This document shows, piece after piece, positions 1 through 10,544 of a DNA stretch of 64,000 nucleotides. The stretch is taken from positions 127,395,140-127,459,139 of the forward strand of contig NC_081410.1 in NCBI RefSeq assembly GCF_030272615.1, in the 5' to 3' direction. The notes beneath the pieces were generated by a model that was not told where the DNA came from, did not search any database, and saw only the letters and a program-made list of their open reading frames with translations. Position numbers and translations under genes: made by a program. Source of the stretch: Cryptomeria japonica (Eukaryota > Streptophyta > Pinopsida > Cupressales > Cupressaceae). Every line of letters starts with the position of its first letter. Position 1 is the first letter of the stretch.

Positions 1-565
1 CAGACATGTTGATGATGAAGTGGAACAAGTTGCAAGATATTTAAATGGATTGTAGAGGTCTATACAAGATGAATTGAGTTTGATCAAATTGGCGAGTGTT
101 GAAGAGGCTTACCAGTATGACCTAAAGGCAGAACAAAAGTTAAACAAAAGACATGAGCAAAGACAGAGAGGCAGAGGTGGAAGGTTTAATGGAGGAAGAT
201 TTCAAGGAGGAAGAGGATATACTGGAGGTAGAGGTACCTATATAGATCTGAACAAGGACAAGGAAGTGAACAAAGAAGGTAATTCATACAAGAAGGATGA
301 TAGAAATTTATACCAGAGGAGAGAATTGGATGGTTACTGGAATGAGAATTTTGGAAGACAAGACAACAGGAAATTTAGAGGAACCTTCTTTAAGTGTGGA
401 GGAGAAGGACATCATGCATTCGAGTGTAAGAACACAAAAAATACCAAAAGAGTAGCATTGGTGGAAGAAAACCCCACTAGATCAGATAATAAACTGAAAG
501 ATGGAGAACTATTGGTGATGAGGAGAGCCTTGCGTCACACCGGAGGAGATGAAGAACCCTTGTAG
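1..565 (+). pseudogene. Gag C-terminal part (gypsy), broken zinc knuckle
   Basis: The reading frame is open across the left edge apart from a TAG at 53-55. It encodes the end of the Gag capsid region (VEQVARYLNGL, then SVEEAYQYDLKAEQKL), a long Arg/Gly-rich stretch typical of chromovirus Gag, and a zinc knuckle near 385-430. The knuckle reads FFKCGGEGHHAFEC. The first of the four ligands (C in CX2CX4HX4C) has become Phe, so the finger is probably not functional. A stop follows at 563-565 and the frame moves into protease. Confidence 0.85.
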
Positions 566-597
566 AGGAGGAATCTATTCAAGACCATATTTAAGGT

Positions 598-890
598 ATC
601 CGGTAAGTGTTGTAAAGTTGTTATTGATAGTGATAGTTCAGATAATCTTGTTTTAGAAGAGATGGTGAATAAGTTGAAATTGGAGAGATTAAAGTACCCC
701 AAGCCTTATGAGAGAGCATGGATTCAGGATGAACATAAGTTGTTAGTAAGTGAACAATGTTTGGTGAAATTGAAAATTGGGAATTATCTTGATGAAGTCT
801 TGTGTGATATTATGCTTATGGATATTTATCACCTTTTATTGGGTAGACCTTGGTAGTTTGATAGACAGGAAGTACATGATGGGAGGAAGA
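598..890 (+). pseudogene. Retropepsin-like protease (gypsy), active site altered
   Basis: The translation reads CKVVIDSDSSDNLV, then a body ending in YHLLLGRPW. This matches the aspartic protease of plant Ty3/gypsy elements, where the catalytic motif is normally D-S/T-G. Here the Gly is Asp (DSD), which should inactivate the enzyme. A TAG follows RPW at 855, where Gln is usual. Confidence 0.8.
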
Positions 891-1277
891 ATACATACAC
901 TATTGTGGCCAATGGGATGAAGCAAACCTTGTTACCTTTGGAGGATCCTTTGAAGAATGAAATCTGTATGAATACTAGAATCTGTTTGGTGGATGGAAGG
1001 AAATTCCTAGATGGATTGAGACATGAGAATGTGTATTTTGCCTTAACTCCTAAGAAGACTGAGAAATTGGAACCAAAAGGAGAACACTCAGAAGAGATAA
1101 AATATTTGTTGATAGGATATGAGGACATCATTTCAAATAATGTACCTAATGGATTTCCACCTGTGAGAAGTATTAGTCATTGCATGGACTTGGTTCCTAG
1201 AGATAGTTTTCCAAACAAAGCTACACACTGGTTGACACCGATAGAGAATGAAGATTTGAATGGACAAGTGTGAGAGT

Positions 1278-2440
1278 TGTTGACTAAAGGTTTGATTAGG
1301 GAGAGTCTGAGCTCTTGTGCAGTACCAACAACATTAGCACCTAAGAAGAATGGAGCGTGGAGAATGTGTACTCATTCTAGATCAATAAACAAGATCACAG
1401 TGAAATACCGGTTTCCTTTGCTTAGGATGGATGACATAATGGAGTGACTCTACAAAGATAGATTTGAAGAGTGGATATCATCAGATCAGGATCAGAGAAG
1501 GTGATAAGTGGAAGACAACATTTAAGACAAATGAAGGACTGTATGAATGGTTGGTGATGCCTTTTGGATTGACTAATGAACCGAGTACTTTCATGAGGCT
1601 GATGAATGAGGTATTGAAGAAATTCTTGGGTAAGTTTGTTATTGTTTATTTGGATGAAATTCTAATTTTCAGTAAGACAAAACAAGAGCATTTGTTGTAG
1701 TTGAGACAATTTTTATAGAGATTGAGAGAAGAGAAGTTGCCGATCAATATCAAGAAGTTTACTTTCATTAAGCATGATTTAGTCTATTTGGGATTTGTGA
1801 TATTTGAGGATGGTTTGAAGATGGACCCTGAGAAAGTGAAAGAAATTGTTGAATGGCCTACACTGGAAAGCATTGGATAGGTAAGATCATTTCATGGATT
1901 GGCTAGCTTTTATCAAAATTTTATCATAAATTGCAATTCAGTTTGTAACCTTATGACTAAGACCATGAGAGGATATCAGAAGGAATTCAAGTGGACCATG
2001 GGAGCAAACAAAAGTTTTGAAAGTTGTTGAAGCAAAAAGTGACTAAGCAGCCTGTGTTGGCTTTACCAGATTTCAATAAAATATTTCAAGTGGATTGTGA
2101 TGCAAGTGGAACAAAAATAGGAGTAGTCTTGAGTCAGGAAGGGAGAGTAGTAACCTATTTCAATGAGAAATTGAATGATGCTTGGAGGAGATATTCAGTG
2201 TATGATAAGGGGTTTTATGCCATAGTTCAAGCCTTGAAGAAGTGGAGACATTACTTGTTTCCTAAGGAGTTTGTGTTGTATACAAATCATCAAGCTTTGT
2301 AGTATTTGAACAGTCAGAGTAATTTGAATCGGAGACATATGAGATGAGTAGAATTCTTGCAGAGTTACACCTTTATGTTGAAGCATAGAAGTGGGAAATC
2401 TAACCAAGTTGTTGATGCATTGAGTCGGAGAAGGAATTTG
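1278..2440 (+). pseudogene. Reverse transcriptase and RNase H (gypsy), catalytic Asp lost
   Basis: The RT fingers and palm are visible: [18 protein letters not shown], then KSGYHQIRI, then [12 protein letters not shown]. The catalytic motif at 1,647-1,658 is YLDE instead of YxDD, so the second catalytic Asp is lost. A small deletion upstream of KSGYHQ near 1,446 shifts the frame. The thumb (LVYLGFVI, WPTLESIG) and RNase H ([16 protein letters not shown], then [14 protein letters not shown], then SGKSNQVVDALSRR) follow. They are broken by TAG stops at 1,700, 1,878 and 2,300 and by TGA at 2,344. Confidence 0.92.
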
Positions 2441-2509
2441 TTGACAAAGATGAGAGTGATAGTATTAGGATTTGAAAATTTGAAGACCTTGTATGATGAT
2501 GACCTGGAT

Positions 2510-3430
2510 TTTGCAGAACCTTGGAAAGCATGTAGAGAACCGATTATGGTTGATAGAAGCAAGTGGTTGGATTATTTCATTCAGGATGGGATGTTATTTA
2601 GAGGAGTTCAGTTGTGCATACCTAAGAGTTATATGAGGGAGAATCTGATAAAGGAGAAACACAGTGGAAGAGTAGTTGGACATTTTGTTATTGACAAAAC
2701 AGTAGCATTGGTGAGTGAGCAATACTTTTGGCCCCAAATTCATAAGGATGTTAAGAGATATGTGTAGAGTTGTATAGTTTGTCAAGTTGAAAAGGGTAGT
2801 AGTCAGAATGTGGGATTGTATAAACCTTTGACAGTATCGGTAAGACCTTGGGAGAATATAAGCATGGATTTTGTACTTGGATTGCCTAAGACACTGAGAG
2901 GGAATGACTCTATATTTGTGGTAGTGAATAGATTCTCGAAGATGGCTCATTTCATACCTTGTAAGAAGACATCATATGCATTGCATGTACCAGATCTATT
3001 TTTCAAGGAAGTGGTGAGATTGCATGGATTATCTAAGAGCATAGTTTCAGATAGAGACACTAAGTTTGTTGGCTATTTTTGGAGAACACTTTGGAAGAAG
3101 ATGAAGACAGATTTGAAGTTCATTTCTACTTTTCATCCACATAATGATGGACAAACAGAAGTTGTTAATCGGAGTTTGGGAAATTTGTTGAGATGTTTAG
3201 TGGGAGATAAAACTGGAAGTTAGGATTTGATCCTTGCACAACCAGAGTTAGCCTACAACAATTCAGTGAATAGAAGTACCGGAAAAATGACTTTTGAGTT
3301 TGTTACCGGAGTGCATTCTAGAGGTATATCAGAATTGAGATACATTAGTAGTGAAGACCAGAGAAGTTTAGAAGTAGAAGTGTTTGCAAATCACATGGCA
3401 GCATTGCATATTCAGGTTAAGTAGCATTTA
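2510..3430 (+). pseudogene. Integrase (gypsy), DD35E triad still readable
   Basis: An HHCC-type N-terminal segment (WPQIHKDVKRYV, stop, SCIVCQ) is followed by the catalytic core. The acidic triad is present: Asp in SMDFV (codon at 2,867), Asp in IVSDRDTKF (3,050) and Glu in GQTEVVNR (3,158), with 35 residues between the last two as expected. Stops at 2,765, 3,222 and 3,422 interrupt the frame and are single transitions from CAG or TGG. Confidence 0.92.
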
Positions 3431-3436
3431 GAAGAC

Positions 3437-3915
3437 ATGAACAACAAATATAAGGAGAAGGCAGATGAGAAGAAGAGACATGAGGAATTTGAAGTTGGTG
3501 ATGAAGTGATGGTATATCTAAGAAAAGAGAAATTCCCAGTTGTAACTTATAACAAGTTGCAGATGAAGAAGTTTAGACCTTCTAGGATTTTGAGGAAGTT
3601 CAGTTCTGGAAATGCATATGAAGTGGAGTTACCAGATAGTCTGAGTATTTTACCTATATTCAACATTGTAGATCTTCATGAGTATCATGAACCAAAATTC
3701 AGTGAGGACAATGTTGCAGACTTGCAGAAACAGTTGCCCCATAAGGAATTGGATCAGATTGAAGAGATTTTGGATAGTAGGACTGGGCATAGTACCTAGA
3801 GTAGTCAGTATAAGGAATATCTTGTGAAGTAGAAGGACAGACCAGTTGAAGATTCATCTTGGATTTCTCAGGTAGAGGTAGACAACATCAGTTTTCCTTT
3901 GACCTTAACAAAGTG
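3437..3915 (+). pseudogene. Integrase C-terminus with chromodomain (gypsy)
   Basis: The GPY/F-like segment (FEVGDEVMVYLRKEKFP, then KKFRPSRILRKFSSGNAYEV, where GPF has decayed) precedes a chromodomain: IEEILDSR, then QYKEYLVK, stop, KDRP, then EDSSWI. Chromodomains direct chromoviruses to chromatin marks. Two TAG stops (3,798 and 3,831) sit where Gln and Trp are normal. Coding similarity ends near 3,915. Confidence 0.85.
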
Positions 3916-3943
3916 AAAGGCTCACTTTTTTAATAACCTCAGA

Positions 3944-4640
3944 TGTCTGATGCAAGAGCATCCCCAGTTCATAGCAATCTTGCATTAACCAAAAACATTT
4001 TCCTTTCTGTTTTGCTTTCTTTTTGCAGATTCAATTTTCTTTTCTGTGTGTTCTAGTTTTCGCTCACCGGACCCTGTGGAGTTGGATTCTACTTGAAGAC
4101 TTGATCATATTTCTTACTTCTAGACTGCATCACATTTGGATAATTTTCTAGCAAGATATTGCTATCGATTTCCTTGACAATTTCCTGTTACCAGTTGGCA
4201 GTTCTTGTTACCGGTTGCCTGGACCTATTTTGGTGATCTACTAGAACCCCTTCCGAAGCTTGTGGATCCTTGGGCATTGATTCTGACGTTCCTTGGTGTG
4301 TGGTCAACTTTTTCCCATGATCTATGTTTCATCCTTTGGATTTTCCAGAGGAATCTCTTGGCGGAGGCCGACCTTGTTATTTTACATGTTAGGTCTTGTT
4401 CTTTGGGTTTTGATCCCTTTTGGGCCAACTGGATCCTTTGGATCAATATATATAATTGTAATTACACATTAGAATGCAATCAATCAGAGAATCAAGTAGC
4501 TATAATGTGCATAGAAGATAGATCTCACGATTCAGGGTCCGAGTTGTGACCTATTATGTATATTCTACCAGGCCTGTGAGCTGATATGTTGTAATCTGGT
4601 TGTTACCGTTTAGATGTAATCAATTTTCATATAATAAAAC
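3944..4640 (+). repeat. Probable 3' LTR/UTR of the gypsy element
   Basis: Non-coding sequence follows the chromodomain directly, and a TG start is possible at 3,944 or 3,948. It carries several CCGGT/CCAGT motifs and an AATAAAA-like signal near 4,633. No second LTR copy is in the window, so neither end can be fixed. It abuts the 3' end of the minus-strand copia element. Confidence 0.4.
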
Positions 4641-6411
4641 AATCTATTCTACATTGCCCCTATCATATCTTTGTGTTTTCATTTTGTTTACTCTTGTTGA
4701 CCGGTCCGTATTGATCTCTTTGATGTCCCTCCTCACCGATGACTGTTTCACTTCTTTGCAATCTTCTCTCTTAAGAAATGATACCGGATTGCAATGTGTT
4801 TAGTTCTTGAATGCATTACTGAATTCTTTTAAATGTTAATAACACTTGTTTTATCACACATAATAGGAATTGCCTCATCATACTTCACCTTAATATCACT
4901 AAGAGTTTTCTTCATCCACATAACCTGAGTACAACAAGATATTGGTGCAATGTATTCTTGTTTTGCAGTAGATACACATTTTACACTGAATCTTGTTTCT
5001 TACTTAACAAAGAGACCAATTTATCTCCCAAGAAAAATGCACCACCACTTGTACTTCTTCTGTCACTTGTACATCCAGCCCAATTAGCATTTGTATATGC
5101 TTTCAAAGTGAAATCATCATCCTTCTTATACCATAATCTATAATTTGGAGTACTTTTCAAATAGTTGAATATTTTCTTCACTACTTGATCATGAGATTTA
5201 TAAACTACATAATATCTAGTCTTGAAGCAGTCAAATATAACAATTCTCCAATCATAGATCTATACTTTTTCTAATCAACATCCATACATCCATCTTCCTT
5301 GCTTAACTTACAACCAATAGTCATGGGGGTTGCAACCCATTTAGAACTCTCCATCTCAAACATTTTTAAAATATGCTTAATATACTTGGTATAAGAAATG
5401 AAAATGTCTTTTTCTGACTAAGTAACTTGAAGACCAAGAATAAATGACAAATCACCTACCATTGACATCTCAAATTCCTTTTGCATCTCTTTTGAAAATT
5501 TCCCACATAAATCATCATCTCCTTCAAATATGATATCACCAACATACACAACAACAATCAATAGCTTATCACCTTCAACTGTGAAATAAAGATTGTTTCT
5601 GCAGTACCTTTTCTAAAAATTTGCTACAACAAATACCTATCCAACCTTGCATACCAAACTCTAGGATCTTGCTCGAGTCCATAGAGTACCTTCTTGTCCT
5701 CACACCATATCCAGATCTTCTAATATATTAAATCCATCTAGTTGGTCAATATATACTTCTCCTTCAAGCTCTCCATTCAAGAATATTGATTTGACATCAA
5801 TCTGATATACTTTAAAGTTTTGTGAGCAACAAATGCAAGAAACATCCTTATATCCTCCATTCTTGCAACAGGAGAAAAAGTATCCTCAAAGTTTATTCCT
5901 TCAACCTATGAATAACCCTTACATACCAATTTTTCCTTATTCCTTATAACATTTCCATATTCATCCAGCTTGTTTGGAACACCCACTTTGTTGCTATCAT
6001 ATTTTTATCCACTGGTCTAGGTACTAGTTCCCATGTTTGGTTCTTCTTTATCTGATTTATCTCCTCTTCCATTGCGTCAATCCAACTTTAATCCTTGCTA
6101 GCTTTTGCATTGGTCTTTGGTTCTACTGAATATAAGAAATAATAGTTTGCTTGTTCATTAGTTTCTACAAGTTTTCTTCTTGTTTGAACTCCTTTATTCT
6201 TGTCTCCAATAATCTATTCTTCTGAATGATTCTTCCTTACATAGTTTGTTGGTGTTTTAGGAGTTTGTTCAGGTTCCTTTTCATCTACATTAGTATTCTC
6301 TTTCTCTTCCATAGTATCCTTCTCTTCTACAACCACTAGAACAACTTCTATCTCAATCTCAGATTCAGGTACAATGTTAGTTTGATTTCATTCTTTACTA
6401 ACTCTAACACT
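4640..6411 (-). pseudogene. Ty1/copia RT and RNase H, catalytic Asp lost
   Basis: Read on the minus strand, this gives the linker before RT, then WELVPRPVDKNMIATKWVF, QIDVKSIFLNGELEG, the catalytic motif YVGD (5,535-5,546; family YVDD), and RNase H (YTNANWAGCTSDRRSTSGGA, then SRTKH, then IRYHFLRE). The first catalytic Asp of RT is Gly. Several stops and frameshifts are present. This is the 3' half of the element whose gag starts at 10,483. Integrase is missing and its place is taken by 6,412-8,860. Confidence 0.9.
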
Positions 6412-7230
6412 TGCGCCCTGAAGGGACCATGGTGCCTTGTCAGGGACCATCGCACCCCACAGGGACCATGGCACCCTGGGTGGGACCCATGGTCATATTC
6501 CAGGGCCCGCAAACGATCACAGAAAGTCAAATGCAGAAAATCAAAATTCAACGTTCAGTCAACTCACCTCATCCAGTGGCTCGTCGTCGATCACGGCCTG
6601 TCGTAGGATCTCAATCCTCGTGGGATGCTCCGATCATCGTGAAGGCATGATAATGGCTATGTGGGCTCCGCTGCAATGAACAGTATTCTGAAATCAACAA
6701 AGTGACAAATGCAAGTGTCACTTTCAAGGTATATACTTTCATTCCTTTACCTTTACTTTCAAAACCCTAATTTTCCTCTATCACTCATTTCATCATAACT
6801 TGAGTTTGGGAGATGCGATTTTCAAACTGTTTATTGCGTAGGAATCATATTTTCATTCCCCTACTCTTAGGATGTTCCAAAAAGTGCTCTGATGAAGCCT
6901 TTTTAGTGAACATCCCTCATCAATACTCTCTTACACAATTTGTCATAAGTAAACATGCTACCCTGTTTCACCTCCCTAATAAGAAAGTCGAAACAGGGGG
7001 GGGCATATAGCTACTCACAAATTTCATCACTTTCCTTAGTAAGCATTAGGTGATTTTGTGATCTAACGTGTGTTTTGTAGGGTGCGGTTCCTAACTGTGT
7101 ATTGCTGATACCGCTGGGGGCTTCGTCCAACAACTTATGGATATATCCTTTTTCAAATGATGTTTATTTTTCTATACTTTAGCTTGCATATGCACGTAGT
7201 ACTCATATGATCGCTAAAGTGGGGGCTAAA
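6412..7230 (+). mobile_element. 3' internal fragment of an unidentified LTR element
   Basis: The sequence changes abruptly from copia coding at about 6,411. It has short repeats of AGGGACCATGG/CGCACC between 6,420 and 6,500, no recognisable protein domain, and ends in a polypurine tract directly before an LTR. The same GCGCCCTGG/CCAGG vocabulary recurs inside that LTR (8,390-8,440), so both pieces probably belong to one element, truncated at its 5' side. Overlapping ORFs here show no known motifs. Confidence 0.55.
7216..7230 (+). other. Polypurine tract before LTR
   Basis: AAAGTGGGGGCTAAA lies immediately before the TG of the LTR at 7,231. This is the expected place and composition for the plus-strand primer of reverse transcription, and it gives the orientation (+). 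Confidence 0.75.
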
Positions 7231-8860
7231 TGTAGCGTTGTAAATTGTACGCACTTGCTAGGGTGGTACAATTTCACACCTAGTTTAGCACCCGCCTTGG
7301 TGCATTTTACATTTTGCATTGCATCTCTCCTTTAGCACTTAATTAATCAAATTAATTAGGTCTAAGGTCCTATTTCACCATTCTCCACATCATAAAGTTA
7401 GGCCCTTTCGTTAAAGTGTGCCCTTTTCCATTTTATTCCTCCAATACATCATTCAATCAAAAACCCTAATTAAGTCCTATTTTGAACTTGGGGGCTTGGT
7501 TTCGGGGGTCAAAACATCTCGAAATCACTTGTAATTTCGAGATTTTCTCTAAAATCATCATATCCGATGGCCCTGAAAATTTGGTGAAAAGTTGTCGAGA
7601 TCGTGGCACCCGGAGTGCACATGGTCCCGGACATTTTTCCCAAAATTTTAGGAGCGTGATCCAATCATAAAATAAAGCTTAACCCCAAGAAATTGGCGGG
7701 AAATTCAATCTCTAGGTCGGCCAAAAGACAAAATTACGACCTAGGGTTTCATACATAAGAGCTCTCTTTCTTCATTTGAAAGGATCCGATTTTTATTTTC
7801 AGGAACCTCATATGCAGCGAAAGAGAAGATCTTTGAAGACTTCAACAACATTCAACATCCCTCTATCAAGCATTTATCAATTTCATTCATCCATTTAGGG
7901 CTTGGAAGACATTGAAGAACAATAGGAGATTACCGACTGAGGATTGGCTTGTACCCCTCCCTTGGGGGTTGGGTATGATTTCATGTTGTTTTCATGTCTT
8001 TGCATAAGCTTCAATACATCACTTATTCATGCTTTAGATCACTTTGTATCTTGATTCAGAGCATTTACATTATCATTTACAAGCAATTAGGGTTTACTTT
8101 CTAGGTTGCTCTAGTTTGCTTGCTTGCATTTTAGGAGCTTGCACACACACAAGGCCTGCACACACAATACATTTTACAATACAACTTGGCTATTCATGGA
8201 GGTGGAAATCACCGAAGCAGGGGTTTGACTAAGGCAAAACCCTATATAGCCGCCCACACCCTTTTCAGATATAAGTGCAGGTTTCGGGACTTGGATGACG
8301 CCGCAGGTTACAGATCTGGGAAAAATAGGTCGAGACAGCACTCCACACCAAATTGTAGAGAAAAAGACCTGGATAGGGGCGTGGGGTGCCCTGGTCCTGC
8401 CAGGACAGGGGCGCTGGGCGCCCTGGTCCTGCTGACAGACAGCATTTCTGACAATTTCCAGAGTGCAAGACAGCAGTTTCAGGAGCAGTTTCCGGCACAG
8501 TATCAGGACAGTGGCGCCCGCGCCCCCATCCCAAACATTTTCAATCAGATTTTGACTCCGGGTACGCATCTACATTCTTATTTTGTCCTTGTATTTATAA
8601 CTGTTCATTGTTTAATCTCAATTCTGCAAATCTTGTTATTAGTTCGTACATGCATTTTGGGATTAGGACTTGAACTTGCATCATTTTATCTTTCAATTAC
8701 AACAAAGGAATAGAAATCCTAATAGGTAGCCCGTGGCTCTCTCTTTCACAAAAAGAAGTAGCCAATTGTGTGATACCTCTAGGCTCTTTCGTATTCCGTA
8801 ATGTGTGTCAAAAGGTAGGATTAGGGTATGTTGACCTAGTCTCGCTTTTTCCCCTACACA
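7231..8860 (+). repeat. 3' LTR (about 1.63 kb) inside the copia element
   Basis: It begins TGTAGCGTTGTAAATTGTAC after a polypurine tract and ends in CTACA/CACA at 8,858-8,860, right where copia coding (minus strand) resumes. It contains a TATA box at 8,243 and a GC-rich GGGCGCCCTGGTCC segment near 8,390-8,440. No matching 5' LTR is present. ORFs inside it, such as 8,186-8,713, have no recognisable domains. Confidence 0.75.
8243..8249 (+). promoter_or_regulatory. TATA box in LTR
   Basis: TATATAG in the context AAAACCCTATATAGCCGCC lies about 1 kb into the LTR, in the sense orientation. It is a candidate core promoter of this element. Confidence 0.45.
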
Positions 8861-8863
8861 CCC

Positions 8864-9379
8864 TTACCGCGTATTTTACTCACACTTAATAGATTATGTC
8901 TCAAACCCTTAATATAATAAATATCATATGTCTTATGGTTACCTTCAATTGAAGTGGTACCTTTATCACAAATAGGTGCAAATTCCTCTTTTGCAAATTT
9001 TATTGATCCACCATCATAGTTCTCAAAATTAATGAACTTTCCTTTATCACCTATCATATTATTTGAATATATGATTAATTATCCATGCCTAAGGCTCTAC
9101 TTTCACATGTAGTGTAGTCTTCACATTCACTGACATTTCACTATTCTCCATACCTTCTAGATTAGCAGACCTTTCATCAGTTTTCTCCTCTATAGCTAAA
9201 AATAATGATTCCTCATTTGAGTCATCACCATCTTCTTCTTTAGATGAAAAGGTCTCCATTGAGCAAAAATTCTTCTTAGGTTCGTCTCTATCATCTATTC
9301 TCTTAAATTTCTATTATTCCATTTGTGATTATCTCTTCCCTTGTTATCCTCATCAAGTCTTCTACCATAATATTCCTTA
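8864..9379 (-). pseudogene. Ty1/copia protease/pre-integrase region
   Basis: The minus-strand translation includes MIGDKGKFINFENYDGG and GLRHNLLSVSKI, the stretch between protease and integrase of copia elements. Upstream (9,060-9,379) is the acidic linker after the Gag zinc knuckle (NFCSMETFSSKEEDGDD) with several stops. The protein should run on into integrase, but the sequence is cut at about 8,862 by the foreign LTR. Confidence 0.85.
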
Positions 9380-9677
9380 CACGGGGGCTTCACTGGTTGG
9401 GCACTATTATACCACGTGCATTCATATTGGGGGGTTTAATATCTTAAAAAATAAGTGCAATATATTGCCTATTTGGTAAAAATAGGGGGGTTTTTAATTC
9501 GAGCTATGAAAAAATGCAATATATGGTCAAAATAGGGAGGGTTTTAATTTGGGTTGTGTATTAGGAGGGGATGACAAAAAATTATTATAGGGCAATATTT
9601 TTTGAAAATAGGGGGATTATTTAGTATGCCATGAACACATGTGCTATAACCCAGGCTCACTAAGTGAAGCCCCCGTG
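9380..9677. mobile_element. 298-bp MITE with 15-bp perfect terminal inverted repeats
   Basis: CACGGGGGCTTCACT at 9,380-9,394 is the exact reverse complement of 9,663-9,677, and weaker inverted similarity continues inward. The flanks ATTCCTTA (9,372-9,379) and CTTCATTA (9,678-9,685) match at 6 of 8 positions, which fits an aged 8-bp target duplication as made by hAT transposases. The inside is AT-rich with runs of G and no ORF, so it is non-autonomous. It interrupts copia gag just after the zinc knuckle. Confidence 0.8.
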
Positions 9678-10483
9678 CTTCATTATAAGTATATATAGAA
9701 GCATAATGAACAACTCTTCCACAATTGAAGCATTTGATGGGTAACTTACCTTTATACTTTTTGGATCCTTTCTTAATTCTTCTTACAAAGTTTGCTTATA
9801 TCTCATCCATGTCATTACTTGATTTAGGTTCATCTTCAATTTTCTTGCTAGCTTTGAATGCAATACCTTTCTTCTCTTTTCACAAATCGTCTAGCTTAGC
9901 AATCTCAAAGGCAAAGAGTGAACCATACAATTTCTCCAAGGTTTATTTGTCCATGTCATTACTTTCTTCAATATCATACTTCCTAGCTTCACTTTTCTTA
10001 CAACTTTATTTTCTTCCAATTTACCACCAATACCCTTAATTGCACTCACAATCTGATTTACTTGGTGTATATAGCTTTCAATGTTCTATGTATATAGCTT
10101 TCAATGTTCTCATCATTAAACATTCTCAAATTCTCAAACTTGTGCTTTAGATTTGTCAACTTCATTTGCTTTGTCTTCTCATCACCTTCATATACACTAC
10201 TCAACTTTTCCCATATCTCTTTAGCTAACTTTAATCTAACAACTTTAGAAAATATTGCATCACTTAAATAGCTAATAATTGCAACTTTAACAATCACATT
10301 GTTCTCATGTGCCTTAACCTCATTTGAAGTCAAAGGACTATTTGTCATAACACTATACCCATTCTTGATACTCTCCCATATTCTAATTTGCAAGGATTCC
10401 AAATGACATTCCATTCTTTCCTTCCAATAAGAATAACTTGTGCCATCAAACTTTGGTGCTTTGAAATTGATTTCTTGTGCCAT
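9678..10483 (-). pseudogene. Ty1/copia Gag
   Basis: Starting at ATG 10,483, the minus strand encodes the copia Gag N-terminus (FDGTSYSYWKERMECHLE, later AKEIWEKLSSVYEG and LKHKFENLRMFNDENI). It then degrades with stops into the KYKGKLPIKCFNCGRVVHYA zinc knuckle near 9,690-9,750. The last Cys of the CX2CX4HX4C motif has become Tyr. The ATG lies just downstream of the primer-binding site, as expected. Confidence 0.9.
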
Positions 10484-10527
10484 TCGAAATCTTCTTCAAG
10501 TGATTAAGCTTCTCAAAGAGAAACAAA

Positions 10528-10539
10528 GCTTTGATACCA
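10528..10539 (-). other. Primer-binding site, initiator-Met tRNA type
   Basis: On the minus strand the sequence is TGGTATCAAAGC. It differs by one base from TGGTATCAGAGC, the usual copia site complementary to initiator Met tRNA. It lies 5 nt after the LTR edge and 45 nt before the gag ATG. Confidence 0.85.
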
Positions 10540-10544
10540 ATTAT

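Larger units (their letters stand above)
1..3915 (+). mobile_element. Degenerate Ty3/gypsy chromovirus, left end cut by window
   Basis: Gag, protease, RT, RNase H, integrase and a chromodomain follow each other in the usual Ty3/gypsy chromovirus order. The 5' LTR and gag start lie outside the window. About a dozen premature stops and at least one small deletion near 1,446 break the reading frame. Nearly all the stops are TAG or TGA where the family has Gln, Trp or Arg, so each fits one C-to-T or G-to-A change (53, 855, 1,700, 1,878, 2,300, 2,344, 2,765, 3,222, 3,422, 3,798, 3,831). The C-terminal chromodomain places it among the chromoviruses (Tekay/Reina-like rather than Tat/Athila). The element is dead. 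Confidence 0.93.

Noticed and set aside
1-3915. Endogenous pararetrovirus
   Set aside because: Integrase with DD35E and a chromodomain is present and no movement protein is seen, so this is a Ty3/gypsy element.
6382-6679. Three overlapping plus-strand ORFs of 74-80 aa
   Set aside because: All three frames are open because of local GC-rich short repeats at an element junction; none has motifs.
8186-8713. 175-aa plus-strand ORF and overlapping minus-strand ORFs
   Set aside because: They lie in the GC-rich part of an LTR, overlap on both strands and show no domain.
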